Source: Streptomyces sp. CB01635 (GTDB lineage: Bacteria; Actinomycetota; Actinomycetes; Streptomycetales; Streptomycetaceae). From it: a stretch of DNA of 64,000 bases. Positions 7,731 through 17,730 of the stretch are shown here, piece by piece (position 1 is the first letter of the stretch; every line of letters starts with the position of its first letter). The stretch covers positions 1,385,461-1,449,460 of the forward strand of contig NZ_NNBL01000003.1 of the NCBI RefSeq assembly GCF_002803065.1. The letters run 5' to 3'. The translations under genes were made by a program, and so were the position numbers. The notes below the pieces were generated by a model, which saw only the letters and a list, made by a program, of their open reading frames with translations, was not told where the DNA came from and searched no databases.

Positions 7731-9389
7731 ATGACCCACACCAGTTCCAGAAGAAGGGCGGCCGTGGCCGCTGGCCTCGTCGTCGCGACGATCGCCGCGG
7801 CCGCGGGCTGTAGCGGAGCCACCCGGAACACCGCGGGGGGCTCCGCGACCGCCGACGCCGCCAAGCTCACCCTCACCCCCGCGACCGCCGCCGCCAAGGG
7901 TGAACTGGCCAACGCCGACTGGCTTCTGGAGGACGAGCCGGACTCGCTCGACCTGGACACCCAGGGCACCAGCGCGGGCCGCGTCGTCCTCACCAACGTC
8001 TGCGAACGCCTCTACCAACTTCAGCCGGACATGTCGACGAAGCCCCTCCTTGCCGAGAAGGCCCGGACGCCGGACGACAAGACCCTCGTCCTCACCCTGC
8101 GCTCCGGCGTGACCTTCCACGACGGCACCTCGATGACTGCCGACGACGTGCTGTGGAGTCTGAAGCGGCACGCCGACCCCGACATGGAACAGGGCGACGA
8201 GTTCGGCAATATCGCGGCCATGAAGAAGACCGGCGCCCGGCAGATCACGATCACCTTCAAGGCACCGGACGCCATGTTCTTCAAGGCACTCGCGGGCGAC
8301 GCGGGCATCGTGTGGAACAAGGAGCAGGTCGAGAAGGCCGGCAAGGACTTCGGCACACCCGGACAGCCCGACGCCTGCACCGGGCCGTACGAGCTGAGCG
8401 GTTGGAAGTCCGGCGACTCCATCACCATCCGCCGCTACGACTCCTACTGGGGCAAGAAGCCGCTGACGAAGCAGGTCACCTTCCGCTGGGCCGCCGACAG
8501 CGCCCTCGTCAACGCCCTGACGACCGGCGCGGCCGACGGCGCGTACGCCGAATCGCCCAACACCGCCGCTGCCCTCCAGGGCAAGAAGGGCATCGAGCAG
8601 CACTACGGCCCCTCCACCGCGTCGCTCGTCCTCATCCCCACCGAGCGCGGTGGACTGAAGGACGCCAAGGTCCGCCGGGCGCTGTCCCTCGCGCTAGACC
8701 GCAAGGGCATCGCCGCGTCCGGCTACGGCGGCATGGTCCAGCCCTGGGGCACCCCGGTCGGCTCCGGCGCCTGGGGCTACGAGAAGCCCGTATTCGAAGC
8801 CGCCCAGAAGGCCGTCGACTACGCCCCAGCCAGCCCTTCGGCCGACGATCTCGCCACCGCCAAGCAGCTGGTGAAGGAGTCCGGGACCGATGCCGCCACC
8901 CCGATCGTGATCGGTACGGACGCCAGCCAGGGCCGCACCGTCATCGCCAACGCAGTGCGCGCGGCCCTCCAGCGGATCGGCCTCAAGGGGCAGATCAAGA
9001 CGGTCGCGACCTCGCAGTTCGAGCAGTTCTACAGCGACCCGCAGGCCCGCGCCGACATCGACGTCCTGGTCGGCGACTGGTACATCTCCAAGGCCGACCC
9101 GATGGGCTTCTACGACAACGCCCTGTCGGACTCGTCGAACAACTGGGTCGGCTTCAAGGACGCGGCGTACGACACCGAGGTGAAGAAGGCACTCGCCACC
9201 CTCGACGACGCCGAACGGGCCAAGCTCGCGGTGGATGTCCAGAAGAAGTTCACCGACTCCGCCGTGTGGATCTCCGTCGCCCAGGTCCCCTCCGTCCTCG
9301 TCCTCAACACGAAGCTCACCGGGCCGCCCGCCTCCATGGCGTACCTCTACTACCCGTGGGCCGCCGAACTCGGCGCGAAGAAGGGCTGA
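7731..9389 (+). CDS. ABC transporter substrate-binding lipoprotein, peptide/nickel (SBP_bac_5) family
   Basis: A 552-residue lipoprotein that captures the substrate outside the membrane. It has a signal peptide (RRRAAVAAGLVVATIAAAAG) with lipobox Cys27 and an SBP family 5 domain from about 60 to 510, with LVLTLRSGVTFHDGTSMTAD and the ALSLALDRKGIA segment typical of DppA/OppA proteins. AGGAA precedes ATG 7731. It lies between the C45 hydrolase and the permease genes. Family 5 receptors bind peptides, nickel chelates, glutathione and some oligosaccharides; the linked hydrolase favours an amide-containing ligand. Confidence 0.93.
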   Translation: MTHTSSRRRAAVAAGLVVATIAAAAGCSGATRNTAGGSATADAAKLTLTPATAAAKGELANADWLLEDEPDSLDLDTQGTSAGRVVLTNVCERLYQLQPDMSTKPLLAEKARTPDDKTLVLTLRSGVTFHDGTSMTADDVLWSLKRHADPDMEQGDEFGNIAAMKKTGARQITITFKAPDAMFFKALAGDAGIVWNKEQVEKAGKDFGTPGQPDACTGPYELSGWKSGDSITIRRYDSYWGKKPLTKQVTFRWAADSALVNALTTGAADGAYAESPNTAAALQGKKGIEQHYGPSTASLVLIPTERGGLKDAKVRRALSLALDRKGIAASGYGGMVQPWGTPVGSGAWGYEKPVFEAAQKAVDYAPASPSADDLATAKQLVKESGTDAATPIVIGTDASQGRTVIANAVRAALQRIGLKGQIKTVATSQFEQFYSDPQARADIDVLVGDWYISKADPMGFYDNALSDSSNNWVGFKDAAYDTEVKKALATLDDAERAKLAVDVQKKFTDSAVWISVAQVPSVLVLNTKLTGPPASMAYLYYPWAAELGAKKG

Positions 9390-9395
9390 CCACCG

Positions 9396-10343
9396 ATGCT
9401 TGCCCGGATCTCCCGGCGCCTCGCCGGACTGCTCGCCACCCTCGTCGCCGCCTCCTTCGTCATCTTCGCCGCCGTGTACGCGGCACCCGGCGACCCCGCC
9501 GTCTTCCTGGCCGGCGGCCGCGACAAACTCACCCCCGAAAAGCTCGACCTGGTGCGCGCGCAGTACCACCTCGACGAGCCGCTCGTCGTGCAGTACGGGC
9601 GCTGGCTCGGCGACTGTCTCCACTTCGACCTCGGCCGCTCCTTCAAGTACGGCGACCAGGTCGCCGACCTGGTCGCCGCCCGCTTCCCGACGACACTCGC
9701 CCTCGTCGTCTACGCGACCGTGCTCTTCGTCGTCCTCGGCGTCGGCGCGGGAATCCTCGCCGCCGTACGCCGCGGCACCTGGATCGACTCGGCTGTCGTC
9801 GGCGGCACGACACTCGCCGCGTCGGTGCCCTCGTTCGTCTCGGCCATCGCCCTGGTCGCCCTGTTCGGCGTCCAACTGGGCTGGTTCCCGGTGTCCGGCA
9901 GCGGCGAGGGCTTCGCCGGCGGCCTGCACCATCTGACCCTGCCCGCCCTCTCACTCGCGCTGGGCGCGCTCGCCCTGATCAGCCGCGTGACCCGGCAGTC
10001 CATGGTCGACGCGGGCACCGCCGACCATGTGGAGGCCGCCCGCGCCTCAGGCATCCCCGAGAGCGAGATCGTGCGCCGGCACATCCTGCGCAACGCGCTC
10101 GGCCCGATCGTCACCATGTGCGGCCTCGTCATGGCGGGCATGCTCGCCGGCACCGTCGTCGTCGAGACGGCGTTCGGGATCAGCGGCGTCGGATCACTGC
10201 TCGTCGGCGCGATCAACACCCACGACTTCCCGGTCGCACAGGCCGTACTCCTCCTCATGGTCACCGGCTACATCGTGGTCACCACCCTCGTCGACCTGGT
10301 CCACCCGCTGCTCGACCCGCGGGTGAAGGAGGCCGCCGCATGA
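9396..10343 (+). CDS. Dpp/Opp-type ABC transporter permease (DppB-like)
   Basis: A 315-residue inner-membrane permease with six helices. The N-terminal helix is followed by the long periplasmic segment typical of DppB (PGDPAVFLAGGRDKLTPEKL, then QYHLDEPLVVQYGRWL). The cytoplasmic EAA loop that docks on the ATPase is DHVEAARASGIPESEIVRRH at about residues 210-229. It starts 6 bases after the lipoprotein gene and its TGA overlaps the next ATG (ATGA), so translation is coupled. Confidence 0.93.
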   Translation: MLARISRRLAGLLATLVAASFVIFAAVYAAPGDPAVFLAGGRDKLTPEKLDLVRAQYHLDEPLVVQYGRWLGDCLHFDLGRSFKYGDQVADLVAARFPTTLALVVYATVLFVVLGVGAGILAAVRRGTWIDSAVVGGTTLAASVPSFVSAIALVALFGVQLGWFPVSGSGEGFAGGLHHLTLPALSLALGALALISRVTRQSMVDAGTADHVEAARASGIPESEIVRRHILRNALGPIVTMCGLVMAGMLAGTVVVETAFGISGVGSLLVGAINTHDFPVAQAVLLLMVTGYIVVTTLVDLVHPLLDPRVKEAAA

Positions 10344-11191
10344 GCACCCAGACCCTCGCCCCCGGCGGCCTGCACCTCACGAAGAACCGGCGCCCCTTCG
10401 GCGTCGTCGTCGCGGGCGGCGTGATGACCCTCGTCGTACTCGCCGCAGTCCTCGCACCCCTGCTCGCCCCGTACGCACCCGACGCCATCGACCTCTCGGC
10501 GTCCCTCGTCGGCACGAGTGGCGACCACCTTCTCGGCACCGACTCCTCCGGGCAGGACCTGCTCTCCCGGGTCCTGTACGGAGCCCGCACCAGCCTCATC
10601 GCCCCGATCCTGCTGCTGGCCATCGCGGCCCTCCTCGGCGTCACCCTCGGCACGCTCGCCGCCTGGCGCGGCGGCTGGGTGGACACCCTCGTCTCCCGCC
10701 TCACCGACGTCATGTACGCCTTCCCCGGGCTCCTGTTCACCGTCCTGATCATCGCTGTCTTCGGCTCCGGCATGACGACGTCCGTGCTGGCGCTCGGCCT
10801 CGCGTACACCCCGACCGTCGCCAAGTACACCCGCTCAGTGGCGCTCGCCGAACGCCGCAAGCCGTACATCGACGCCTACCGGGTCCTGGGCATGGGCGGC
10901 GCACGGATCTGCGCCCGCTTCCTCGTCCCCAACCTCGGCCGGTCCGTCGTCGGCTATCTCGTGGTCCTCTTCGGTGAGGCCCTGATGTCCCTGGCCACGC
11001 TCTCCTACCTGGGCTTCGGCGCCCAGCCGCCCAGCTCCGACTGGGGACTGATGGTCCAGGAAGGGCAGGCCGCCGTCGTCCAGGGCGCGCTCCTGCCCGC
11101 GCTCGTCCCGGGCTTCGCCATCGCCCTCGTCGTCGTGTCCTTCAACGTCGTCGGGGTCTGGGCCGCCGACCGACTCGGCAACAGGAAGTAG
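10340..11191 (+). CDS. Dpp/Opp-type ABC transporter permease (DppC-like)
   Basis: A 283-residue permease partner of the DppB-like protein. The N-terminal helix (VVVAGGVMTLVVLAAVLAP) and the GTDSSGQDLLSRVLYGARTS motif are DppC signatures. The EAA loop is IDAYRVLGMGGARICARFLV at about 175-194. SYLGFGAQPPSSDWGLMV near the C-terminus is also characteristic. ATG 10340 overlaps the stop of the preceding gene. The two permeases form the membrane channel. Confidence 0.93.
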   Translation: MSTQTLAPGGLHLTKNRRPFGVVVAGGVMTLVVLAAVLAPLLAPYAPDAIDLSASLVGTSGDHLLGTDSSGQDLLSRVLYGARTSLIAPILLLAIAALLGVTLGTLAAWRGGWVDTLVSRLTDVMYAFPGLLFTVLIIAVFGSGMTTSVLALGLAYTPTVAKYTRSVALAERRKPYIDAYRVLGMGGARICARFLVPNLGRSVVGYLVVLFGEALMSLATLSYLGFGAQPPSSDWGLMVQEGQAAVVQGALLPALVPGFAIALVVVSFNVVGVWAADRLGNRK

Positions 11192-11193
11192 CC

Positions 11194-12179
11194 ATGCTCC
11201 TCGACATCGACAACCTCACCCTCCAACTGCCCGGCACCGCCCGGTCCGTCCTCAGCAGCGTCTCCCTCCAGGTGGCGAGCGGCGAAGTGGTCGGCCTGGT
11301 GGGCGAGTCCGGCTCAGGCAAGTCGACCACCGCCAAGGCGGCCCTGCGCGCGCTTCCCGACGGAACAGCCATATCCGGATCCGTGCGCGTCGACGGTACG
11401 GACGTCCTCGCCCTGACCGGCGACGACCTGCGCCGCCACCGGTCCCGTACGGTCGCCATGGTCCACCAGGACCCGCGCTCCGCCCTCAACCCGGTCCGCC
11501 GCATCGGCGACTTCCTCGTCGAACGGCTGACGGGAACCGGCCTCGACAAGAAGACGGCCCGCACCCGCGCCGTCGAACTCCTCGACACCGTCGGCCTCTC
11601 CGACCCCGAACGGCGGGCCCGCCAGCGCCCGCACGAACTGTCCGGAGGCATGCTCCAACGCGTCGTCATCGCCGGCGCCCTCGCCGCCGAACCCCGGCTG
11701 CTGCTCGCCGACGAGGCGACCAGCGCCCTGGACGTCACCACCCAGGCGGAAATCCTCTCGCTCCTGCGCACCCTGCGCGCCGACCGGAGCCTGGGCCTGC
11801 TGTTCATCACGCACGACCTCCACCTGGCCGCCGCGTACTGCGACCGCGTGTACGTCATGTACGCGGGCCGCGTTGTCGAGCAGCAACCCGCCACCCAGCT
11901 CTTCGACCGGCCACAGCACCCCTACACGAAGGGACTGCTCGCCTGCTCGCCGACGCTGGGGGAGGGGCGGCGCGAGCTGCGCCCGATCCCCGGGCGCCCG
12001 CCGTCCCTCGCGGACACGTTCGGCGGCTGCGAGTTCGCGGACCGCTGTGCCGACGCGGAACCGGCGTGCTCGACCTGGACGCCCGAGCCGTCGCCCCTCT
12101 CTGGCGGGGGCAGCGCGACCTGCCGCCGACTGCCCGAACTCACCGGCCCGGGCCCGGCCCCGCTGAAGAGGAGCGTCCG

Positions 12180-12183
<4 letters not shown>
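11194..12183 (+). CDS. Dpp/Opp-type ABC transporter ATP-binding protein (DppD-like)
   Basis: A 329-residue cytosolic ATPase. Walker A is GESGSGKST at residues 37-45, the signature LSGGMLQRV at about 150 and Walker B LLLADEAT after it, with the switch His in FITHDLH. The C-terminal extension CEFADRCADAEPACSTW carries the cysteines found in Opp/Dpp ATPases. It starts two bases after the DppC stop and overlaps the next gene by four bases. Confidence 0.93.
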
Positions 12184-13007
<824 letters not shown>

Positions 13008-13047
13008 ACGTTCTGATCGGCTGAGCCCGTCCCTTGCGCCGGTGAGC

Positions 13048-13092
13048 GGCACCCTGCCGACGGCCCGGTGAGCGAACCGTCGCCAGGGTGCC
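13048..13092. terminator. Stem-loop between convergent genes
   Basis: GGCACCCTG (13048-13056) and CAGGGTGCC (13084-13092) form a perfect 9-base-pair stem with a 27-base loop in the short space between the convergent ATPase gene and the DUF1080 gene. There is no T-run, as is common for Streptomyces terminators; it could act on both strands. Confidence 0.45.
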
Positions 13093-13109
13093 CTGCGGAA
13101 ACAGCCGTG

Positions 13110-16100
13110 TCAGGACAGTGGCTCCACCCACACGTCCCGGAATCGCACCTTGTTCCCGTGGTCCTGGAGCCGGATCGCGCCTGCCGCCGCGGACTCCGGG
13201 TCGCCCGCGCCCGTCGGGCCGTCGACCGCCACGTTGTCATGGACCTTCTTGCCGTTCCACACCACCGTGACCCGTGCGTCGGACGTCTTCTTGCCGTCCG
13301 CGTCGAAGCGGGCCGCGCGGAACGTGATGTCGTACGTCTGCCAAGTCTCCGGCGCAGTAGACGCGTTGAGGTCGGCGGCCTTCTTCTGGTAGATCGCCCC
13401 CGCCTCGTTGTCCGCGAGCTTCTCCACACCGAACGAGTCGAGGATCTGCACCTCGTAACGCTCCTGGAGATAGACCCCGCTGTTGCCCCGGTTCTGACCG
13501 GTCACGTCGTCCGGCAGCTTCGGTACCCGGAACTCGACGTGCAGTTTGAAGTCCTGGAAGTGCTGCTTCGTGCGCAGGTCGCCGCAGCAGACCTCCATGG
13601 ACTTCTCGGCGGTGTGCGGCCATTCGGCGCTGCGGCCGTCGGAGTGCTGCCAGGCGGTGGAGATGCTCCCGCCGGAGAACAGGTCGATCCGGGCGCCGGG
13701 CCGGCGCACGTCGAGCGCGTCGAGATTCACATGACCGGTGTCACCGGCCCCGACGGCGTACGTGATCGTGTTGCGGCCCTTGCGCAGTTCGAGCCGCTCG
13801 GTCCTGGTGGACCAGCGGTTCCACTCGCCCGTGGACGGCAGGCTCGTCCGCTTCGGTTCGCCGCCGTCGACCGTGACGCTGATCGTCTTGGTGCCCGGTG
13901 CGGGGTGCGGGCCGTTCGCGTACCGCAGGCCCACGTCGTACGCGCCCTTCTTGTCGACCACGACGTCGAAGCTCGCCTTCGCCCCTTGCTCGCCGAAGCC
14001 GTCGACGAAGCCCCCGCCGGTGTAACCGGCGTGCTCGGTGTCGATGCCGGCACTGCCGGAGAGCTTCGCGGACTCGGCGTCGTAGGTGGTGACCGCCTCC
14101 TCGGGACCTGGCTTCGCGTTGAGCGTGTACCAAGCCTCGGTCGACCACAGCTGCTCGCCCTCGGACGACGAGAACGGGCGGGGCGAGCGCACGTGCACCA
14201 CGCGGTCCGGCTTCAGTCCCGGGATGGTGAGCCGGACCTTGCGGCGGTCGTCGGAGAGCTTCGCCGACGCGACCGGCAGCGACTCCTCGTCGACCTTCGG
14301 TCCGCCGTACGCGGGCGTCGGCACATAGCGCCACTGCTCGACGGAGTACGCGCCCGTGGTCAGCTTGGTCGCCGTCTCCTCGGACAGGGGCTTGGTGTAG
14401 GTGAGTTCGAAGCCGTCGCGGGTGGCACGCATCGTCTTGATGTCGAACGCGGTCTTCCCGGTCGGCGTCAGCTTCTGCAGTCCGAAGCGGAGCTTGCCCT
14501 CCTGGCCCCAGTTGCCGTCGGCGCCGAGCCCGCCGGTGTAGATCGCGCCGTCGGGCCCGGTGCTGATCCGGGTGATGCCGGACTCGAGGCCCTGAGTGTG
14601 CCGGAACACCGCGCCCTGGTACTCGCCACCGACCTTCTCCAGGTCGGCTCTCTGGAGTCCTCCGTAGGTGACGTCACCGAAGACCATCTGCCCGGCGAAC
14701 GGCCCCTTCTTCAACTGCATCGGCGTACTGGGGGAGTTGGCGATCTCGTTCTGTGGCAGCCAGAGCACCGGCTTGGTGACGGGTTTGTCGTCGAACGGAC
14801 CGTCCGGGTTCATGTAGTGGTTGAAGAACCGGTCCTGCTTGATGTGCACCAGCTTCGACGCGGGCAGCCAGCCGCCCTGGTTGTCCGCAACGAACAGATC
14901 GTTGCCCGGGCCGCGCCCGATCCCGTTCGGGGTCCGCAGGCCGCCGGCGAGGTAACTGACCTTGCCCGTCGCCTTGTTGACCTTGATGGTCGTACCGCGG
15001 TTCGGCGCGGGCTGCGGATCGGTACTCGCTCCGCCGTAGTTGATCGCGACCGAAAGATTCAGATAGAAGTCGCCCTTGTCGTAGAGGAGCCCGAAGGCGA
15101 ACTCGTGGAAGTTCCCGCCGTACGGCCACTCGGCGATCTTCCGCTTCTCGTCGACGACGTCGTCGCCGTCGGTGTCGTTCAGCTCGGTCAGCTGATGCTT
15201 CTCGGAGACATACAGCTTCCCGTCCACGTACTTGATCCCCATCGGCTCCTTGAGCCCGTCGGCGATCTTCTTGTACGTGACCTTTCCGGGCCCGGTGTCC
15301 CCGGTGACGTGGTCGAGGAGATACACCTCGCCCTTCGTCTCGGTGCTGCCGCCCCAGGTGGTGATCGCAAGCCGGTCGTCGGGCAGCCAGTCCATCGCGG
15401 AGACCTGCGGCTCGAAGCCCTTGGGCCGCAGATCGGTCAGCTTGTACCCGGGGTTGACCTCGGTCAGCGGCAGCCCGTCACCGGGGGTGTCGTACGTCCC
15501 CTCGCACTCCTTGCGACCGGGCGCCGTCACTCGTACGACACCTGCGTCCGTGCTCAGCACGGAGTTCGGCACGGTGGTGAACTCGCGTGCTCCCGGCGGC
15601 TTCCACTGCAAGGTGACCTGTTGGCCGCCGCCCGCGTCGAAGTGGTCGATCCGCAACGACTGATAGCCGGCGTTCAGCGTGATCTCGCCGTCCTTGGGCT
15701 CAGCACCGTGCAGGCCGTCGTGATCGATGACCTGCTGTCCGCCGAGGAAGAGCCGCGAACCGTCGTCACTGATAAGCCGGAAGCCGTACGAGCCGGCCTC
15801 CGGCACGTTCAGATTGCCGAGGATCTGCGAGACGAAGTTGTTCTCGAAACCGAAGCCGTCGGTGGAGGTCCAGTCGGCGTTGGGGATCAGCTTGTCGACG
15901 TTCGGGGTCTGCGCGGGCTTGAGATCGCACAGCTTGCTCAGCGGTGACTGGACGTCGAAGACACGTAGGGTCACCCCCGGTTCCTGCGGGGGCAGATCCG
16001 CGAACGGCCGCGGACCGTCATCCGCCGCGCCCGGCGTCGGGGCGACCAGGCCGGCACCGAGGAGAGCGGTGAGCAGCAGCCCGGTGGCTCTTCGGGCGCC

Positions 16101-16142
16101 GCGACGTCTGGAGCGGGATATGTGCACGGGGCGTGGCGTCAC
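13110..16142 (-). CDS. Large secreted protein: PA14, beta-propeller, CBM and C-terminal DUF1080 (3-keto-disaccharide hydrolase) domains
   Basis: A 1010-residue exported protein. An Arg-rich signal peptide (RRATGLLLTALLGAGLVAP) ends near residue 40. A PA14-like carbohydrate-binding domain covers about 60-195 (GSYGFRLISDDGSRLFLGGQ). A sorbosone/glucose-dehydrogenase-like beta-propeller covers about 240-600 (GIKYVDGKLYVSEKHQLTEL, TGGLGADGNWG). A CBM35/CBM6-like module lies at about 720-830 (YDAESAKLSG, YDVGLRYANG). DUF1080 fills about 835-1008 (NSGVYLQERYEVQILDSFG), a laminin-like fold found in 3-keto-disaccharide hydrolases. It probably binds and processes plant or microbial glycans outside the cell. 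The PQQ-type catalytic residues of the propeller were not verified. It is single-gene, with its own promoter in the 213-base gap upstream. Confidence 0.88.
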   Translation of the reverse strand: MTPRPVHISRSRRRGARRATGLLLTALLGAGLVAPTPGAADDGPRPFADLPPQEPGVTLRVFDVQSPLSKLCDLKPAQTPNVDKLIPNADWTSTDGFGFENNFVSQILGNLNVPEAGSYGFRLISDDGSRLFLGGQQVIDHDGLHGAEPKDGEITLNAGYQSLRIDHFDAGGGQQVTLQWKPPGAREFTTVPNSVLSTDAGVVRVTAPGRKECEGTYDTPGDGLPLTEVNPGYKLTDLRPKGFEPQVSAMDWLPDDRLAITTWGGSTETKGEVYLLDHVTGDTGPGKVTYKKIADGLKEPMGIKYVDGKLYVSEKHQLTELNDTDGDDVVDEKRKIAEWPYGGNFHEFAFGLLYDKGDFYLNLSVAINYGGASTDPQPAPNRGTTIKVNKATGKVSYLAGGLRTPNGIGRGPGNDLFVADNQGGWLPASKLVHIKQDRFFNHYMNPDGPFDDKPVTKPVLWLPQNEIANSPSTPMQLKKGPFAGQMVFGDVTYGGLQRADLEKVGGEYQGAVFRHTQGLESGITRISTGPDGAIYTGGLGADGNWGQEGKLRFGLQKLTPTGKTAFDIKTMRATRDGFELTYTKPLSEETATKLTTGAYSVEQWRYVPTPAYGGPKVDEESLPVASAKLSDDRRKVRLTIPGLKPDRVVHVRSPRPFSSSEGEQLWSTEAWYTLNAKPGPEEAVTTYDAESAKLSGSAGIDTEHAGYTGGGFVDGFGEQGAKASFDVVVDKKGAYDVGLRYANGPHPAPGTKTISVTVDGGEPKRTSLPSTGEWNRWSTRTERLELRKGRNTITYAVGAGDTGHVNLDALDVRRPGARIDLFSGGSISTAWQHSDGRSAEWPHTAEKSMEVCCGDLRTKQHFQDFKLHVEFRVPKLPDDVTGQNRGNSGVYLQERYEVQILDSFGVEKLADNEAGAIYQKKAADLNASTAPETWQTYDITFRAARFDADGKKTSDARVTVVWNGKKVHDNVAVDGPTGAGDPESAAAGAIRLQDHGNKVRFRDVWVEPLS

Positions 16143-16265
16143 TCTTCCTCCTGCGTGGTTCCGCTGTGGGTAACGCAGACTTCTGTGGCCGAGCGACGCT
16201 CAGCGTAGGGATGGGGTCGCGGAGCGTCCACACTTTGTCCACAGAAAGGAAGAACTGAAAGAGAG

Positions 16266-16316
16266 TTGGCCGAGACGCTGCCCTGGCAAGAACGGTCTTG
16301 TGTGACGCTCGGCCAA
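16266..16316 (-). terminator. Nested stem-loop downstream of lipoprotein gene
   Basis: TTGGCCGAG (16266-16274) pairs perfectly with CTCGGCCAA (16308-16316). Inside the loop CAAGA (16287-16291) pairs with TCTTG (16296-16300) across ACGG. It lies about 40 bases past the stop of the gene at 16356 and upstream of the next gene on the same strand, so it probably ends that transcript. Confidence 0.5.
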
Positions 16317-16355
16317 GCTCTCGCGCGGTCGGTTGTCAGCGGGCGGTTGGCGAAG

Positions 16356-17606
16356 TCAGCTGCCGCGTTTGAGGCGTACGACGACGGGGGCGCCGAAGGG
16401 GTCGCCGGACTGGTTGACCTGGACGTGTCCGGCACCCAGCCATTCGTCGGTGCCGGGCACCCGGTGGATTTCCTCCAACCACAGCGACTGGTTCGATCCC
16501 TTGCGGGCGCCGGTGGACAGGGGGAGGCGGTGGCGCTCGACCTTCACGCACTTGCCGTCGTCGGTGAGGTACCAATTGCCGTCGAGGATCAGGCCCTTGT
16601 CGTCCTGAGCGACCGGTCTCCGCAGCGCGCAACCGCCGGGCGCGGGCTCCTGATCGACCCACTTCGATCCGTCCCAGCGCAGCCGGATGAACTGGTCTGC
16701 GGGTTCGTCGTCGACCTCGCCGTGGTTGAAGGTGTTGATCCCATATGCGCGGACCTCACCGGTGGTGAGCGCGAAGACCTGGTCGAGGTCGGCGCCAGGC
16801 TCCGGCGGGATGGGGTCCTTGAAGCGGGCCTGTGGGGTGTCCACCGACTTCCAGGACGTACCGTCCCAGTGCATCGAGGCGGGCTGGCTGTATCCCTCGC
16901 CGGAGCCCAGTTCGGTGCCCGGCCCGGTCGAACGGCTGCCGACCGCCCAGACGTCGTCCGGTCCCACCACCGCGAGGTCGGAGGCTCCGTAGGGCAGGCG
17001 GGTCGTGGCCCAGTGGGTTCCGTTCCAGTGCTGAGCGGTCTGCTTGCTCGCGTCGAGGGTCCAGATGTCGTCCGGGCCCGTGGCCTCGAAGTCACCGGCA
17101 GTGCCTGGCGGGGGGCTCGGCACCGCGGACCAGCGGGTACCGTCCCACTGTGCCCACCGGTTCGCAGCGGGGGCCGCTTCAGCGGTCTGCGGCCGCAGCC
17201 ACAGCGTCTTCTCACCGACCTCTTCGAGGAAGGGCGGGTAGACACCGGCGCCGAGCGCTTCGGGCAGGGGCTCACGCTTCCACCGCGTACCGTCGTAGTG
17301 CAGCAGGTGGGCGTTGGACTCGCCGTTGTTCTCGGTCGCGACCGCCCAGACGTCGTCGTTGGCCAGGGCGGCGACATCGGCAAGCTTTCCGCTGAAGTCC
17401 GCGATGTGCTCGAACTCCCAAGTGAGGGAGCCCGCAGGAGCCTTCGGTGAGGCGCTTTTGCCACTGGAGCCCGCAGTGTCGGCGGAGCCCGAGGCGCCGG
17501 AATCGGTCGGCTCGGCGCCGGTGCCGCATCCCGCAGCCGTGAGCAGCATGCCCAGCACGGCGGCGGCCACCCCGCACCTGTGCCTGATTCCTGCCGCTCT
17601 GCGCAT
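16356..17606 (-). CDS. Secreted lipoprotein with WD/propeller-like repeats, unknown function
   Basis: A 416-residue lipoprotein. The signal peptide (RHRCGVAAAVLGMLLTAAG) ends at a lipobox Cys near residue 27, followed by a Ser/Gly-rich linker. The body is made of repeats of the type DDVWAV..., ...HWDGTSWK (for example NDDVWAVATENNG, PDDIWTLDASKQ, PDDVWAVGSRS paired with WDGTRWS, WNGTHWA, WDGTSWK), which suggests a beta-propeller. ATG 17606 is chosen because the longer frame lacks coding character before the signal peptide. No enzyme motif is visible. Many Streptomyces encode paralogues of unknown role. Confidence 0.82.
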   Translation of the reverse strand: MRRAAGIRHRCGVAAAVLGMLLTAAGCGTGAEPTDSGASGSADTAGSSGKSASPKAPAGSLTWEFEHIADFSGKLADVAALANDDVWAVATENNGESNAHLLHYDGTRWKREPLPEALGAGVYPPFLEEVGEKTLWLRPQTAEAAPAANRWAQWDGTRWSAVPSPPPGTAGDFEATGPDDIWTLDASKQTAQHWNGTHWATTRLPYGASDLAVVGPDDVWAVGSRSTGPGTELGSGEGYSQPASMHWDGTSWKSVDTPQARFKDPIPPEPGADLDQVFALTTGEVRAYGINTFNHGEVDDEPADQFIRLRWDGSKWVDQEPAPGGCALRRPVAQDDKGLILDGNWYLTDDGKCVKVERHRLPLSTGARKGSNQSLWLEEIHRVPGTDEWLGAGHVQVNQSGDPFGAPVVVRLKRGS

Positions 17607-17730
17607 GATCGCACCCCTTCTCGCTCCTCCCCGGAGCGATTCCCCAGCATTCCCCGGCGAGCGGGCAGCGTACCCGCTCGGTGCCCAGGCCTGGCGCACT
17701 GCCAACTCGGGTGCTTCGGCGCGACGCGTG

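Noticed and set aside
6425..7996. A 523-codon frame antisense to the C45 hydrolase
   Set aside because: It is the reverse-strand shadow of a well-supported gene, with Gly/Val/Asp-rich low-complexity composition and no domain.
8153..11191. A 1012-codon open frame across the Dpp genes
   Set aside because: Only the last 283 codons (10340-11191) are real; the upstream part is an Arg/Pro-rich shadow of the lipoprotein and DppB genes.
13068..15947. A 959-codon plus-strand frame over the DUF1080 gene
   Set aside because: The opposite strand encodes clear signal peptide and domains; the long antisense frame is expected from the codon bias of GC-rich genes.
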